Shown here one piece after another: positions 25,164 through 35,219 of a stretch of DNA of 64,000 nucleotides. The position numbers were made by a program, and so were the translations under genes. The stretch spans positions 212,422 through 276,421 of the forward strand of contig QZCP01000013.1 in assembly GCA_003956705.1 (NCBI GenBank). The letters are read 5' to 3'. Below the pieces are notes generated by a model. The model saw only the letters and a list, made by a program, of their open reading frames with translations, was not told where the DNA came from and made no database searches. The stretch's first letter is position 1, and each line of letters begins with the position of its first letter. The stretch comes from Brevipalpus yothersi (Eukaryota; Arthropoda; Arachnida; Trombidiformes; Tenuipalpidae).

Positions 25164-26894
25164 TTAGGCACTGGAGCTTTGCTGAACTTGGCTAGCCAAA
25201 TTTTTCACAGATTGAAGGAAAATATCGAAAGGTTGATTAGCAAGAGTACTGCACTCTCTTAGAATTGGGAAGGCATCCAATGATCTTTGGGTAGGAGTAG
25301 CAGATTCAGTGGTGGACAATTCGTTTTTCACACCAATTAGGGCCAAAAATTCTGCAACTTGAGCTTCGTAAAAAGCTAGATCAGCATCGGTAACCTCAAC
25401 TGGAGCCTCAGCATCAATAGCCTCAATTGCAGGGGCAGAATTTTCGGTTCTTGACATTCCTTCTTTCTTACAATATTTGCCCTTGCATGAGTTACTGTAA
25501 CCTGTGTTGTAATATTCATAGGAATATTTGTCCTTATCGTCTGAATATCCTGTAAGGAATGAGGACCAGATCGTCAAGTGAGGTGGTAAAAATAATGTCT
25601 CTAAAATTCAATAATAGTAATTACCATAGGTATCGTATTTATCATCATCATATTTGCTTGGATACTTATCGGAATAGCTGTAACTGTCTTGGTATTTATC
25701 ATCTGATGAATAGGTATACTTGTCCTTATCACCTGAATATCGTGGAAAGATTTGCGATAATTAAGTGAATGATAAAAAATTCTTCGTAAAATTTAGCAAT
25801 TACCATAGGTGTCGTATTTGTCATCATCGTATTTGCTTGGATATTTGGAAGAGTACTTGTCTCCATAAGTATCGTATTTATCACCTGATGAATATGAATA
25901 TTTGTCCTTATCATCTGGATATCCAGTGGAGAATGAGAATTTTTGATCAATGGGAGAAGAGGAGGAAAAAATCTTTTCTAAATTTTACCATAGGTACTGT
26001 ATTTGTCTTCATATTTGTCTCCATATTTATCATCATATTTGTCATCATCGTATTTGCTTGGATATTTGGAAGAGTACTTGTCTCCATAAGTATCGTATTT
26101 ATCACCTGATGAATAGGTATATTTGTCCTTATCGTCTGAGTATCCTGGGATTAAGAATTTTTGCTCATTAAGTGAGGTAGTGAAAAAATTTCTCAAAAAT
26201 TCAGTGATTACCATAGGTATCGTATTTGTCATCGTCATATTTGCTTGGGTACTTGTCGGAATAACTGTCTTGGTATTTATCATCTGATGAATATCCTGGG
26301 AGGGTAAAAAATTTTTGATTATTAAGTGTGATGGTGTGATGGAAATATTGTTTGTAAATTAAGTTTCTCTCAGAATCGTTTAATTACCATAACTGTATTT
26401 GTCGTCATTTTTGTCTCCATAATAAGTGTTTTTACCAGAGTTTTTTCCACTGTACTTACTACTATATTTACCTTTAGTAGTGCCTGGCAAAATAAAAAAA
26501 GATTTAATTTTATCTTTCCATCGGGCTTCTAAGCGAACTCGATGAACTTCTTTGGGATTTAATCGATTCTGATCATATATCCTGACTTGGTTAATCCCTA
26601 ACTTGAGACATCAAAATCGCAATTAAGATAATTATAAATGTATACCTGTCTTCACTTTTGACACCAGTCTACTCTTGATTTCTGGTGGAGTCAATCCTTG
26701 TTCCAATAAATGAAGAGTGGTCAAACATGGATTTTCTTGATCTTCAACAGGAGCAGCATAGCCTCCTAGTAAATAATCAGAGGAAAAGGGAGAGAAATTT
26801 TTGGGAATCAAACTTGAAACTCATTACTTGTTGACTAACCTCCGACAATAACTGAGACATATAATACAAAACTGATAAGAGAAAGAGAATGCAT
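25164..26894 (-). CDS. Secreted Tyr/Lys/Asp repeat protein, eight exons
   Basis: Exons, from the start: 26840-26894, 26646-26765, 26388-26483, 26212-26295, 25989-26144, 25804-25914, 25625-25732, 25164-25549. They total 371 residues and every intron is phase 1. Exon 1 is a signal peptide (MHSLSLISFVLYVSVIVGG). Exon 2 encodes a small helical segment with one Cys (NPCLTTLHLLEQGL). Exons 3-7 encode hydrophilic repeats of the type DKYSSKYPSKYDDDKYDTYG. The last exon adds a Cys-containing linker (CKGKYCKK) and an acidic, helical C-terminal domain (ADLAFYEAQVAEFLALIG). I do not recognise the family; an extracellular matrix, cuticle, adhesive or silk-like role is possible from composition only. Two repeat exons use an acceptor shifted 9 nt inward. 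Copy number probably varies between strains. Confidence 0.8.
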
Positions 26895-27509
26895 TGTTTT
26901 TCGCAATGAAATGAACTGTCTCGATGAACAAGTGAACCAATGAAACTGATTTGAATTCTTCTGATGAGTTCGCTTTTTAAAGAAATCTTCTCTCACAACA
27001 TCTGTGTCTCTCACTCTCCTAGTACCTTATTTAATTTAATCAAAAAATCAAAAAATTACTCACGTATGATAGCCTCATTTGAGTGTGTCAATCTCTTGAT
27101 TAACATGTGGCTGAATCAGAATCATCATCAAAAAATTGAACTTCTGTTAATTATGTCAGATTTTAGTGTTGCATGAGAGTAATTAATTTGATTTGAGAAT
27201 TCTCCAGAAAAGTCTCCATATTGTATGTGATCCGTCACAAAACTAAATTTTAAGCTTTCCTCACATTTTTGTTTCTATCTAGTGAATAATTGAGGCTGTG
27301 TTTAATATCAATTGTTTTAATTATATCCCTAATACCGTAATCAGACATTCGAAATAGTCACAGAAAGTTCTTTTAAGATTAACTTCATTTATTGGAAGTG
27401 AACATAAGCAATAATTTTACAGAACCAGACGAAATGAGCAGAAGAAGTCTTAACTGGGAAAATTAAATTATGTGTCGAGCTCTCATCTAGAGCTTTAGCG
27501 ATAATATTT
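26895..27509. other. Spacer between the repeat protein and the desaturase
   Basis: Probably the promoter of the repeat gene (right after 26894) and the 3' flank of the desaturase (just before 27510). The open frame at 26964-27176 has no recognisable product. Confidence 0.5.
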
Positions 27510-29200
27510 TCAAATCAATCCAAAAATTTTGGCAAAGCCATAAAAAATGAGGAAAAAGAATGGAAGAAGAATTGCCATAGGAGTCAGAGAATTGTTAATC
27601 TTGTTCGATTTTTTGCCATGGTCCAGCATGATTTGATCTTCCAACAGTTTTGATCCACAAAGCACGATAGGAACACCAGTTCCTGGTTGAGTTGATGCAC
27701 CGACAAAGTAAAGATCTTTGAAAATAGGACTCTTAAGATTGGGACGGAACGCAAGAACCTGGAAAACTGAATGAGTAAGTCCCAGTATTGAGCCATTCCA
27801 GAGATTGAATTTTTCACCCCATGTTCGAGGATCATTAATAATTTCCGTTTCAATGTAAGAGGCAAAATCTTTGATACCCATGCGTTCCTCAATGACCTCA
27901 ATCACTTGGCGTCTAGCACGGGCAACTAGGGCATCCATATCACCGGGCATATTGGTCATATGTCCAGTTGGCACAAGAACCACCATAGTGTCCTTGCCTT
28001 CAGGTGCAGCATCGGGATCAATTCGGCTGGGTACATTGACATAGAAGGAAGCTTGAGATGGTAAAGTGTGTTTCTTAAATATTTCATCAAAACTTTCACG
28101 ATAAGCGGAAGCTAAGAAAACATTATGAACAGAGAATTTTTCAAGCTTTTCCTTGAGTCCCCAATAAAATGATATCGATGATGACGTGTGCTCTTTGGTG
28201 GCCAAAGTTTCAGCATACTTGGTTGGTGGTAAAAGCTTATTGTAGGCATACACGAGATCAGCATTACAAACAACGATATCAGCATCAACTACTGTTCCAT
28301 CCTCAAGTTCAATTCCGGTTGCCTTGTCATTCTTATCGGTGACTATTTTCTTGATTGATTTATTGTAATAAAATTTGGCACCATATTTATTTCGTGCCAA
28401 TTCTTCCAATTTTTCGACCACCTTATGGAAGCCACCTTTAGGATACCAGATACCTTCGGCTATCTCAGTATACTGGAGAAGACTGTAAGGACCTGGGCTA
28501 TCGTAAGGAGACATTCTGAATAAAAGAATAACAAATTAATTGGTTTGTCAAGCCATGATGTAATCCCGACTTACCCCATGTACATGGTTTGGAAAGTGAA
28601 AGCTTTGAGCATATGTTCAGATTTGAAGTATTTTTTGGCTCTCCGGTAAACTGATTCGAACAAATGCAAATTGAATAATTCTGGAAGATATTTTATCTTG
28701 ATGAGATCCCAAATTGACCGGAAAGGTGTCTTCAAAGCAAATCGTACACTGTGCTCATAATGGATGTGTGTTTCTTTTAACCAAGCAGTAAAATTAAGTA
28801 GAGTTTGTTCATTATCACCTTCAAAAGCTTCCACTTGTCTTTTGAGAGACGCAAGATCACTTGATAATTCCACAGATTTTCCATCATGAAAGTAGACACG
28901 ATAATTGATTGGACACTTTCTTATCTCCATGTGGTCATAAATATTTTCACCCAAATCAGCGAAAGCTTCTTCAAATAACTTGGGCATCAGCAGAAGTGAT
29001 GGTCCTTGATCCCATCGATGTCCATTCTTGTGAATCAATGAGCAACGTCCACCACTGAATTCATTTTTTTCATACACTTCAACCTGAAAGCCATTCTTTG
29101 CCAATCGAGCGGCAGTTGCCGATCCACCGACACCAGCACCGATAATGATCACTTTTTTTTGTTGATGAGATCGGTGATGACCATTGGTCGTTTCACTCAT
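27510..29200 (-). CDS. Phytoene (carotenoid) desaturase, fungal type
   Basis: Two exons, 28575-29200 and 27510-28515, split by a 59-bp intron (GTAAGT donor, attcag acceptor), give 543 residues. An N-terminal FAD-binding Rossmann motif IIIGAGVGGSATAARLAKNG is at about residues 18-37, followed by the conserved FSGGRCS and WDQGPSL blocks. Across the splice it reads YMG-MSPYDSPG and then EGIWYPKGGF, which are hallmarks of CrtI/carB-type desaturases. Near the C-terminus are PGTGVP and a hydrophobic tail (PMAILLPFFFLIFYGF) that could anchor it in a membrane. Family role: stepwise desaturation of phytoene to lycopene or related polyenes. Animals lack this gene ancestrally; the known animal copies came from fungi. 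It diverges from the cyclase/synthase gene, as carB and carRP/carRA do in Mucoromycota. Confidence 0.96.
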
Positions 29201-30032
29201 TTTGAAATTAAACTAAGTGGCTCACAAACAAGCACAAGATGAGAAGAGAGGAGGAAAAAGAGCAGATTCCCAGGATGATGGAAAAAGCAAAAAAAAACAA
29301 TTTTTTCCACTCTCGAACTACCACATCAATCACCTAATGTGCTAACTCTTTGATCACTTTCCGATTGACGTGTCTCTCTATCTATCTTGCCCAACTCAAT
29401 ACAGAAAAACTGACGAGTTGCGACAATTCGACTTATATATGTCCTCGAGTTCCGAGTACCTAGATAGAAGTGTCATAGAAGTACACGAGCACTGGTTGGA
29501 TTAGAAATCACAAAAATTAACTTAATCAGTAGAGTGAGTGAGAGAGAGAGTGAAAGTGAGATAATCTCAAAGAGTACCAACCACTCTTTGGATTATCTAT
29601 TGATGGTTCATTATCTATCATTGTCAAAGGACGTGACCAGATAACAAGATGCTCCTCCTTTTGGTTTCAATAGTGTTGTACACTACTATCCTCTGAAGCT
29701 TAAACCAAAGAGTAACATAACTTTTCTTCCCCACTAATTGGCTAATTACCCCCTTCGGAAGTGAGTATTTTCGCAATTATCATCTCTCTCTCTATTTCTA
29801 CCAGATCTCTTGATTCAAGTTAATTCTTGTGATGTCTAATCCAGCCAGTGCTCGTGCACTTCTTTGACACTTCTTTCTAGGTACTTTACCGGATTGACCA
29901 AAGCTGACCCTAACCTCACTACTTGTCAGTCGATGATCAATCTCAGTGAAAAAGTACTTAGGTTTCAATTTATTTTCTTCGTGTCAGTCAAGCTATTGCT
30001 TTTTCCATCATCACTTGTCATCACATGCCATC
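29201..30032. promoter_or_regulatory. Shared divergent promoter of the carotenoid genes
   Basis: The 832 bp between the two start codons. It contains four copies of ACTCTTTG or its complement (29345-29352, 29568-29575, 29583-29590, 29706-29713), about 0.03 expected by chance on both strands at equal base frequencies. A TATATA at 29434-29439 is suitably placed for the desaturase. A GA-rich run lies at 29533-29555. Leader exons of either gene could also lie here; a tttctag acceptor-like site is at about 29874-29880. Confidence 0.7.
29560..29597. promoter_or_regulatory. Near-perfect inverted repeat in the carotenoid promoter
   Basis: Left arm GATAATCTCAAAGAGT (29560-29575) and right arm ACTCTTTGGATTATC (29583-29597) are complementary apart from a one-base bulge, with a 7-base spacer. 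It lies about 380 bp from the desaturase start and 455 bp from the synthase start, near the middle. It could bind a dimeric factor acting on both genes. Confidence 0.55.
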
Positions 30033-32022
30033 ATGTGGACCTACGCTGACGTACACATATATTTGACACTTCCAATTATTTTGTTCGAATGGCTGCTATT
30101 GAGACCTTTTTTGAATGTGTTCGATACTCTCAAAATATCGTTCATATGTGGAGTGGCACTGGTGTACACCATTCCATGGGACAATTATATCGTATATCAT
30201 GGTGCCTGGTCATATCCGGGGAATCGGGTGCTCGGAGTAATCGGTTGGGTTCCTTATGAGGAATATGCTTTTTTCGTCATTCAAACAGTGTTGACTTCAC
30301 TGTGGACCACAATGCTGATGAGATGGCAAATTCCTTGCCTATTTTTCAACTGTAACAAACGTTCAAACTTTGTTACTCGATACATTCCGATAATTGTTTT
30401 CATGGCCTTAGCAGGCTATGGAGCTGCTCGAGGTATACCGGGAACCAAATTTTTTTACATGGGAAGTCTTTTGTGGTGGATTTTCCCGGTGGTAATTTTC
30501 CTATGGTATGGAGCCGGAAATTATCTTGTTCAACGGGGCTGGACCAGTTTAGTTTCGATAGCCGTACCGACAGCTTATCTTTGGTGGGTTGATATTTTTT
30601 CCATGAATGAAGGTATTTGGCATATCGAAGAAGCGGCGAGTTTGGAAATATTTCCACTGGATGGATTGCCCATTGAAGAAGCTGTCTTTTTTGCCGTGGT
30701 GAACCTTGTGATAGTTTTGGCATATTGTGCATTCGACAAAGCAAAAACTGTTATCGATCTATATCCAGACCGTTATCCAGTGAAACCATCATTGAGCGGA
30801 AAAAATTTCTTCTCTTTCCTGAAACAATTGTTTTTGGCATTTTTGGTGCCTGAATGTGATTTACCCAAAGATAATTTAGATGATCTCAAAGTCTCAATCT
30901 CTGTTCTGGAGAAAGGTTCAAAATCGTTTACAGCAGCAGCTTCAGCATTCGACTCAGGTAAGTTTGATTGGCAGACGAAATAAAAATTGATGTTTTTCTT
31001 ATTTTTATCACACTTTCTCTCTCTTCCTCAAGGTATTCGAATCGATTTGAGTATTCTGTATGGCTTTGCTCGAGTCACCGATGACATGATCGACGAGGAG
31101 TCAGATCAGGAGAAAAAGATTGCTAATCTAAGCATCATCAGGAAGTTTTTGGACACTATTTTTGCTGGACGAAGAGAAAAAACATGGACTTATGACATTG
31201 CCCGAGACATCGATCCTCGTCATCAGCCTCAAGTTGATTGGCAGTATTACAAAAAATGCTTAACCGATGAGCAATTCAGATCATTCCGTGCTCTGAGCCG
31301 AATAGTATACTATTTACCATCAGAACCATTCTATGAACTGTGTAGTGGTTATCGATGGGACATAGACAACAAGGAGGTGGAAACTGAAGAGGATTTACTA
31401 GAATACTCAAGTTACGTTGCAAGCAGTATTGGAACCTTATGTGTCTTCATCATTTGCTACAAAAGTGGTCGATGTCCAGATGCTGTTACCAAAAATCAGT
31501 CGAATGTTATCGATCGAGCTCGTGAGATGGGTCAAGTAAGTTAATTTCGATCTCCATCTAATCGATTCAAATAAAATGATTTTTTTCTCATTTTAGGTTC
31601 TTCAAATTGTGAACATATCTCGAGATATTGTAACTGATAGTCAAACAATGGGTAGATGCTATGTTCCAAGCATTTATTTTGATGACAAAGAGAAAGAACT
31701 TAAGCTGTTACGTGAAAAGCGTGATCCATGGGCTTTGGGCGAGACGAAACTCAAGAGTTATGCAATTCGAATGCTCGATCTGGCTGATAAATACGCTTCT
31801 CAAGCCCTTCATGGTGTTCCAATGTTACCATCTGAGGTTCAAGCTCCTGTTTTGGCAACAACAGAGATTTATCGAATGATTGGCGGACTAATAGCAAAAT
31901 ATCCAGGCTATAATAAGCGGGCTTTTGTTTCGAAACCGAAAAAAATTTTGGTAGCTCTTACTTGCATGTATACCAATTTTATGCACTCTGAGCGAAAGTT
32001 CCGCAAGCTGCATAGCGATTAG
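30033..32022 (+). CDS. Bifunctional lycopene cyclase / phytoene synthase, fungal type
   Basis: Exons 30033-30957, 31033-31535 and 31597-32022 (GTAAGT donors; tcaag and ttttag acceptors) sum to 617 residues, near the 600-614 of fungal CarRP/AL-2. The N-terminal half is a multi-pass lycopene cyclase: PWDNY, PYEEYAFF and PIEEAVFF are its conserved motifs. The C-terminal half is a squalene/phytoene synthase: Asp-rich motif 1 is DDMID (325-329) and motif 2 NISRDIVTD (482-490), which bind the Mg-diphosphates of two GGPP molecules. It would make phytoene and, after desaturation by its neighbour, cyclise the ends. The start at MWTYADVH matches where fungal proteins begin; the frame is open 29 codons further upstream. 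The fusion itself is a fungal trait, so horizontal origin is clear. Introns of 75 and 61 bp were gained or adapted. Confidence 0.96.
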
Positions 32023-33198
32023 TTTTTCAATACTTTTCAGTAATTTTTTTTCGATAAATTAAACTAAAATCATCTTTAATTCCACCAATTTCATGAAAAA
32101 ATAGAGGTCGATCTTGACTCTCAAGAAATTTAACTCAACTGATGAATCACTTCAAATTCTTCCGCTTTATACTATCCTTTTTATTCCAGAAAAGTTTTTT
32201 ATTATCGACTAATTTTTTGAGGTGTTGCTGATAGTAGATAGCTGAGGAAAGCTCGTAAGAACTTCCAGGAAAAGAATGATAGTTTCGAAAGAAATTCGAG
32301 GCCTTGTAATTAGTTGAGAAAATCTAGATTCATAAGGTTTCACCAGATTAGGCTTGTTGCTCCCCGGTCGGCCATGATTTTTCTAAAATGTGAAAATAGA
32401 GTGATCTCTTCACCGTGAGATTTTTGATAAAGAGCAAACTCCATTAAGCCCATGAATTAAGCTATTCTGTTTTTTTTATGATTTTTTTGCATGTGAGATG
32501 GAGGTTGATAAGGAAATGCTCAGAAACCGATTAAATTTCTTCTCAAAACTGGACTTAAATAGGCCGTTAATTTGTGCTCACCTTCACAGGCAGGAACGAA
32601 AAAGTAAGGTAAGAAAAAGAAAAGCTTTTCTAAAAAATCGACTTAGATAAAAAATCGGAATAATAATTTCTCGAGCCCCATAAATTGGCCTATTCTAGAT
32701 GAATTCGATCATAAAATACAAAGCTCAGTCCTGATAGTCAAATACATGTAGTTCCACATAAATCAACAGATTTCATTTTAGAAAACCACCAGATTTCCAT
32801 GATTGAATTCATATCTAAAGCTCAGAAAACACTGGCCGCTATACATGTAGAGTGAATGTACATCAAAACGTAACTTTTAGTGCAAAAATTTAGGCAAAAA
32901 TCGAAAAAAGCTATAGATATGCTGGGAATCCGATTGATTTGCACAATATCTCTGATACACTACACTTCTGAATTGTTTAAGTACTTAGAGCTGAATTAGG
33001 AGCTGATTCAAACATTTTGTTTGTCTATGAATATCGAACATTTTCTGGTCTGCCTTCAGCATCTCTGCTTCCTTCTCCCTTTCTCTTGCGCTGAGAAGAC
33101 ATCTGAAAATTCATCTTCAGGAACTCGAAGATAATTTTAGCCACTTTAGTTTTTGTCTACCATCGGTGCTTCCATGTGTTAGTTATTTATCGTATAAG
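32023..33198. other. Intergenic spacer after the synthase gene
   Basis: No gene seen. The first 150-200 bp (3' flank of the synthase) has a diverged second copy at 36.3-36.5 kb. The remainder is AT-rich with no clear motif. Confidence 0.5.
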
Positions 33199-34602
33199 AT
33201 GAATGAATATTGTTTATCCCGTGTTTTTGAAGAATTAGACTACCTTGATCTGCTTCCACTTAGACGGGTATGTACTGTTTGGTGTTCAGTGATCGATCGT
33301 AAACTTAAATTCGTCCGAGAACTCGCCGTACTAGGTTCAATTTACCAAAATCCCGATAAAACTCAATATCCTTTTTACCAGTCAAATTGTCAGTGTTTTG
33401 AGCATCATCAACCTCATCACCGACACATCATCCACCTTAATTGTGACAGAGGCGATTTTCAGTGGCGAAAAAGGATAAAATCATTGGTTCAGTTGATTGT
33501 ACGAGTTTTTTGCAACCTGGAAGTTTTGATAGTGGACTGTTCAGGCCATTGGATTCCATCTGATGAATGGAAGCTCCTAGGCTCGAAGCTGGCATCAATT
33601 CAGCATGTGAACTTGATCAACTGTTCCAAAGTTGATGAGATGATGAGCTTCAATAGTATATCACTCCAGCATCTTGAGCTTCATGATTCATCCTTCTATG
33701 ATGGAAGCAAACTGTCCATCATCGTCCAGCGAAATAATAATCTTCAGAACTTTTTGAGTCAAAGTAGGACAAAAAGAGATGGCAGACTAATTTTTAATCA
33801 AGAGGTATTCGAACAAATCAAAAATCTCACTCTAATTGGTTCATTCCTCAAAACTGAATTGATTAGAAGTTTCACACAGCCTAAGATGAGCGGTCTAGTG
33901 AGCCTTACCTTATCATTCATCACCAATCTGCAGCTCAAATTGATATGCATATCGATCAATGGACTAAAGTCATTCCAATTTTGGTCCAATTTGGTAGAAG
34001 TTGGTCAGATATCCCATTTGACTGATCTTGAGGAATTAATATTTGCCTGTACAGGTACGAGAGAAGGTGACTTCAACATGCATCTACAAAATATAACATC
34101 AAATTGTAAAAAGTTGAAAAGTTTATCGATAAAGTGCTCACTTTTAGATGATGAATCAATCTTTATCCTAGGCCGTTGTGCTTCGAAGCTCATACATCTC
34201 AGATTGATTGAATGTAGCTACAAGAATACAACAATCTATTCTCTCGACCACTTGAAACTCATGAACAGATTGAGAATTTTGGAAATTACTCACACAAAAA
34301 TCGACGAGACATCAGTAGCCAAATTTTTGGCAGCAAATGAGACTCTAATTCTGATGAGCTTAATGAACAATAGCCACATAAGCAAAAACCTCCAACAAAT
34401 AGTAGCAAAATTCGATTTGATTGAACTGTCTCCATGTGAAGTTGATTCTTGGAGTCCAGTAGCTTCACTGGATCGGAAGATGGATCAATTTTTCTTGAAC
34501 AAAATTATAATCACTGGTAAAACTTATTATGAATCTTATCCATGGGTTTGTGCTCTTCCAACGTTTGAAAAAATTCAACAGAAGCTTAATGAGCGAAAAT
34601 AA
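33199..34602 (+). CDS. F-box / leucine-rich repeat protein
   Basis: An intronless frame of 467 residues. The N-terminus, CLSRVFEELDYLDLLPLRRV followed by CTVWCSVIDRKL, is a typical F-box (residues 4-36) that would bind Skp1 in an SCF ubiquitin ligase. The remainder carries degenerate LRR-type segments (for example LKSLSIKCSLLDDESIFILG and LRILEITHTKIDETSVAKFL) that would select the substrate, which cannot be named. I start it at the ATG at 33199, because the frame upstream is open only via a GTG and the F-box begins right here. A poly(A) signal (AATAAA, 34607-34612) follows the stop. Intronless F-box/LRR genes form expanded families in mites, so a retrocopy or recent family member is likely. 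Confidence 0.85.
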   Translation: MNEYCLSRVFEELDYLDLLPLRRVCTVWCSVIDRKLKFVRELAVLGSIYQNPDKTQYPFYQSNCQCFEHHQPHHRHIIHLNCDRGDFQWRKRIKSLVQLIVRVFCNLEVLIVDCSGHWIPSDEWKLLGSKLASIQHVNLINCSKVDEMMSFNSISLQHLELHDSSFYDGSKLSIIVQRNNNLQNFLSQSRTKRDGRLIFNQEVFEQIKNLTLIGSFLKTELIRSFTQPKMSGLVSLTLSFITNLQLKLICISINGLKSFQFWSNLVEVGQISHLTDLEELIFACTGTREGDFNMHLQNITSNCKKLKSLSIKCSLLDDESIFILGRCASKLIHLRLIECSYKNTTIYSLDHLKLMNRLRILEITHTKIDETSVAKFLAANETLILMSLMNNSHISKNLQQIVAKFDLIELSPCEVDSWSPVASLDRKMDQFFLNKIIITGKTYYESYPWVCALPTFEKIQQKLNERK

Positions 34603-35219
34603 ATGAAATAAATTATTTCAAATAACTCTTTTTTGCGAAAAGAAACTTTCTCAATCGCTTGAAGTTCGAGGTAAAAAAGATGCGCAAGATGAACAAAGGG
34701 TAATAAAAGTGATTAGCGGGAAATTGACCACATGCCATGTGGCATATGGATTCGGCACCGATCATTTGGGTTCATATCTCAGTTGTGTAGTGTGATGAAT
34801 TTATGATACATATTTTATTACATTATTATTTTACAATTAGGCTGAACGACCTGTTCCATAACTGTGAACGATTGTACCGTATGGTGAAGATCAAACTAAC
34901 GGACTAACGGTTAATTCGTGGAAGCTATTTCAACTCTTAATCTGACGGTATTTTCCAGATTAGGGTGGTGTGATTTGTCAGTGTAAGCCTTAAAGTTTTA
35001 ATAGGTTCAAATAAGTCCCTTTCTCTTTTTGCTCCACATTGAGCTTCTGCTACTTTATATTATCTGTCTCTTTGGCTTGATCTTTCTGTTTGTACCTCTC
35101 TTTTTGTGAATCCTTTTGATAAAATCGATAGATCACACGTGTTTGGAAGGGAAATTTTTACATATACTGCTTGCAAAAACACCAGTTTGAAAGATCATCA
35201 ACCCTGTAAAATTTTGATC
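34603..35219. other. Spacer and likely promoter of the two-domain thioredoxin
   Basis: Contains a small inverted repeat (TAATCTG / CAGATTA near 34938-34964) and an overlapping palindrome of E-box type around 34730-34750 (CACATGCCATGTGGCATATG). A TATA-like ctttatattat lies at about 35051-35061. No gene. Confidence 0.4.

Noticed and set aside
29946..30032. Upstream extension of the cyclase/synthase frame by 29 codons
   Set aside because: It begins at a non-ATG codon, and fungal proteins start where the ATG at 30033 lies; the extra residues look like leader translation.
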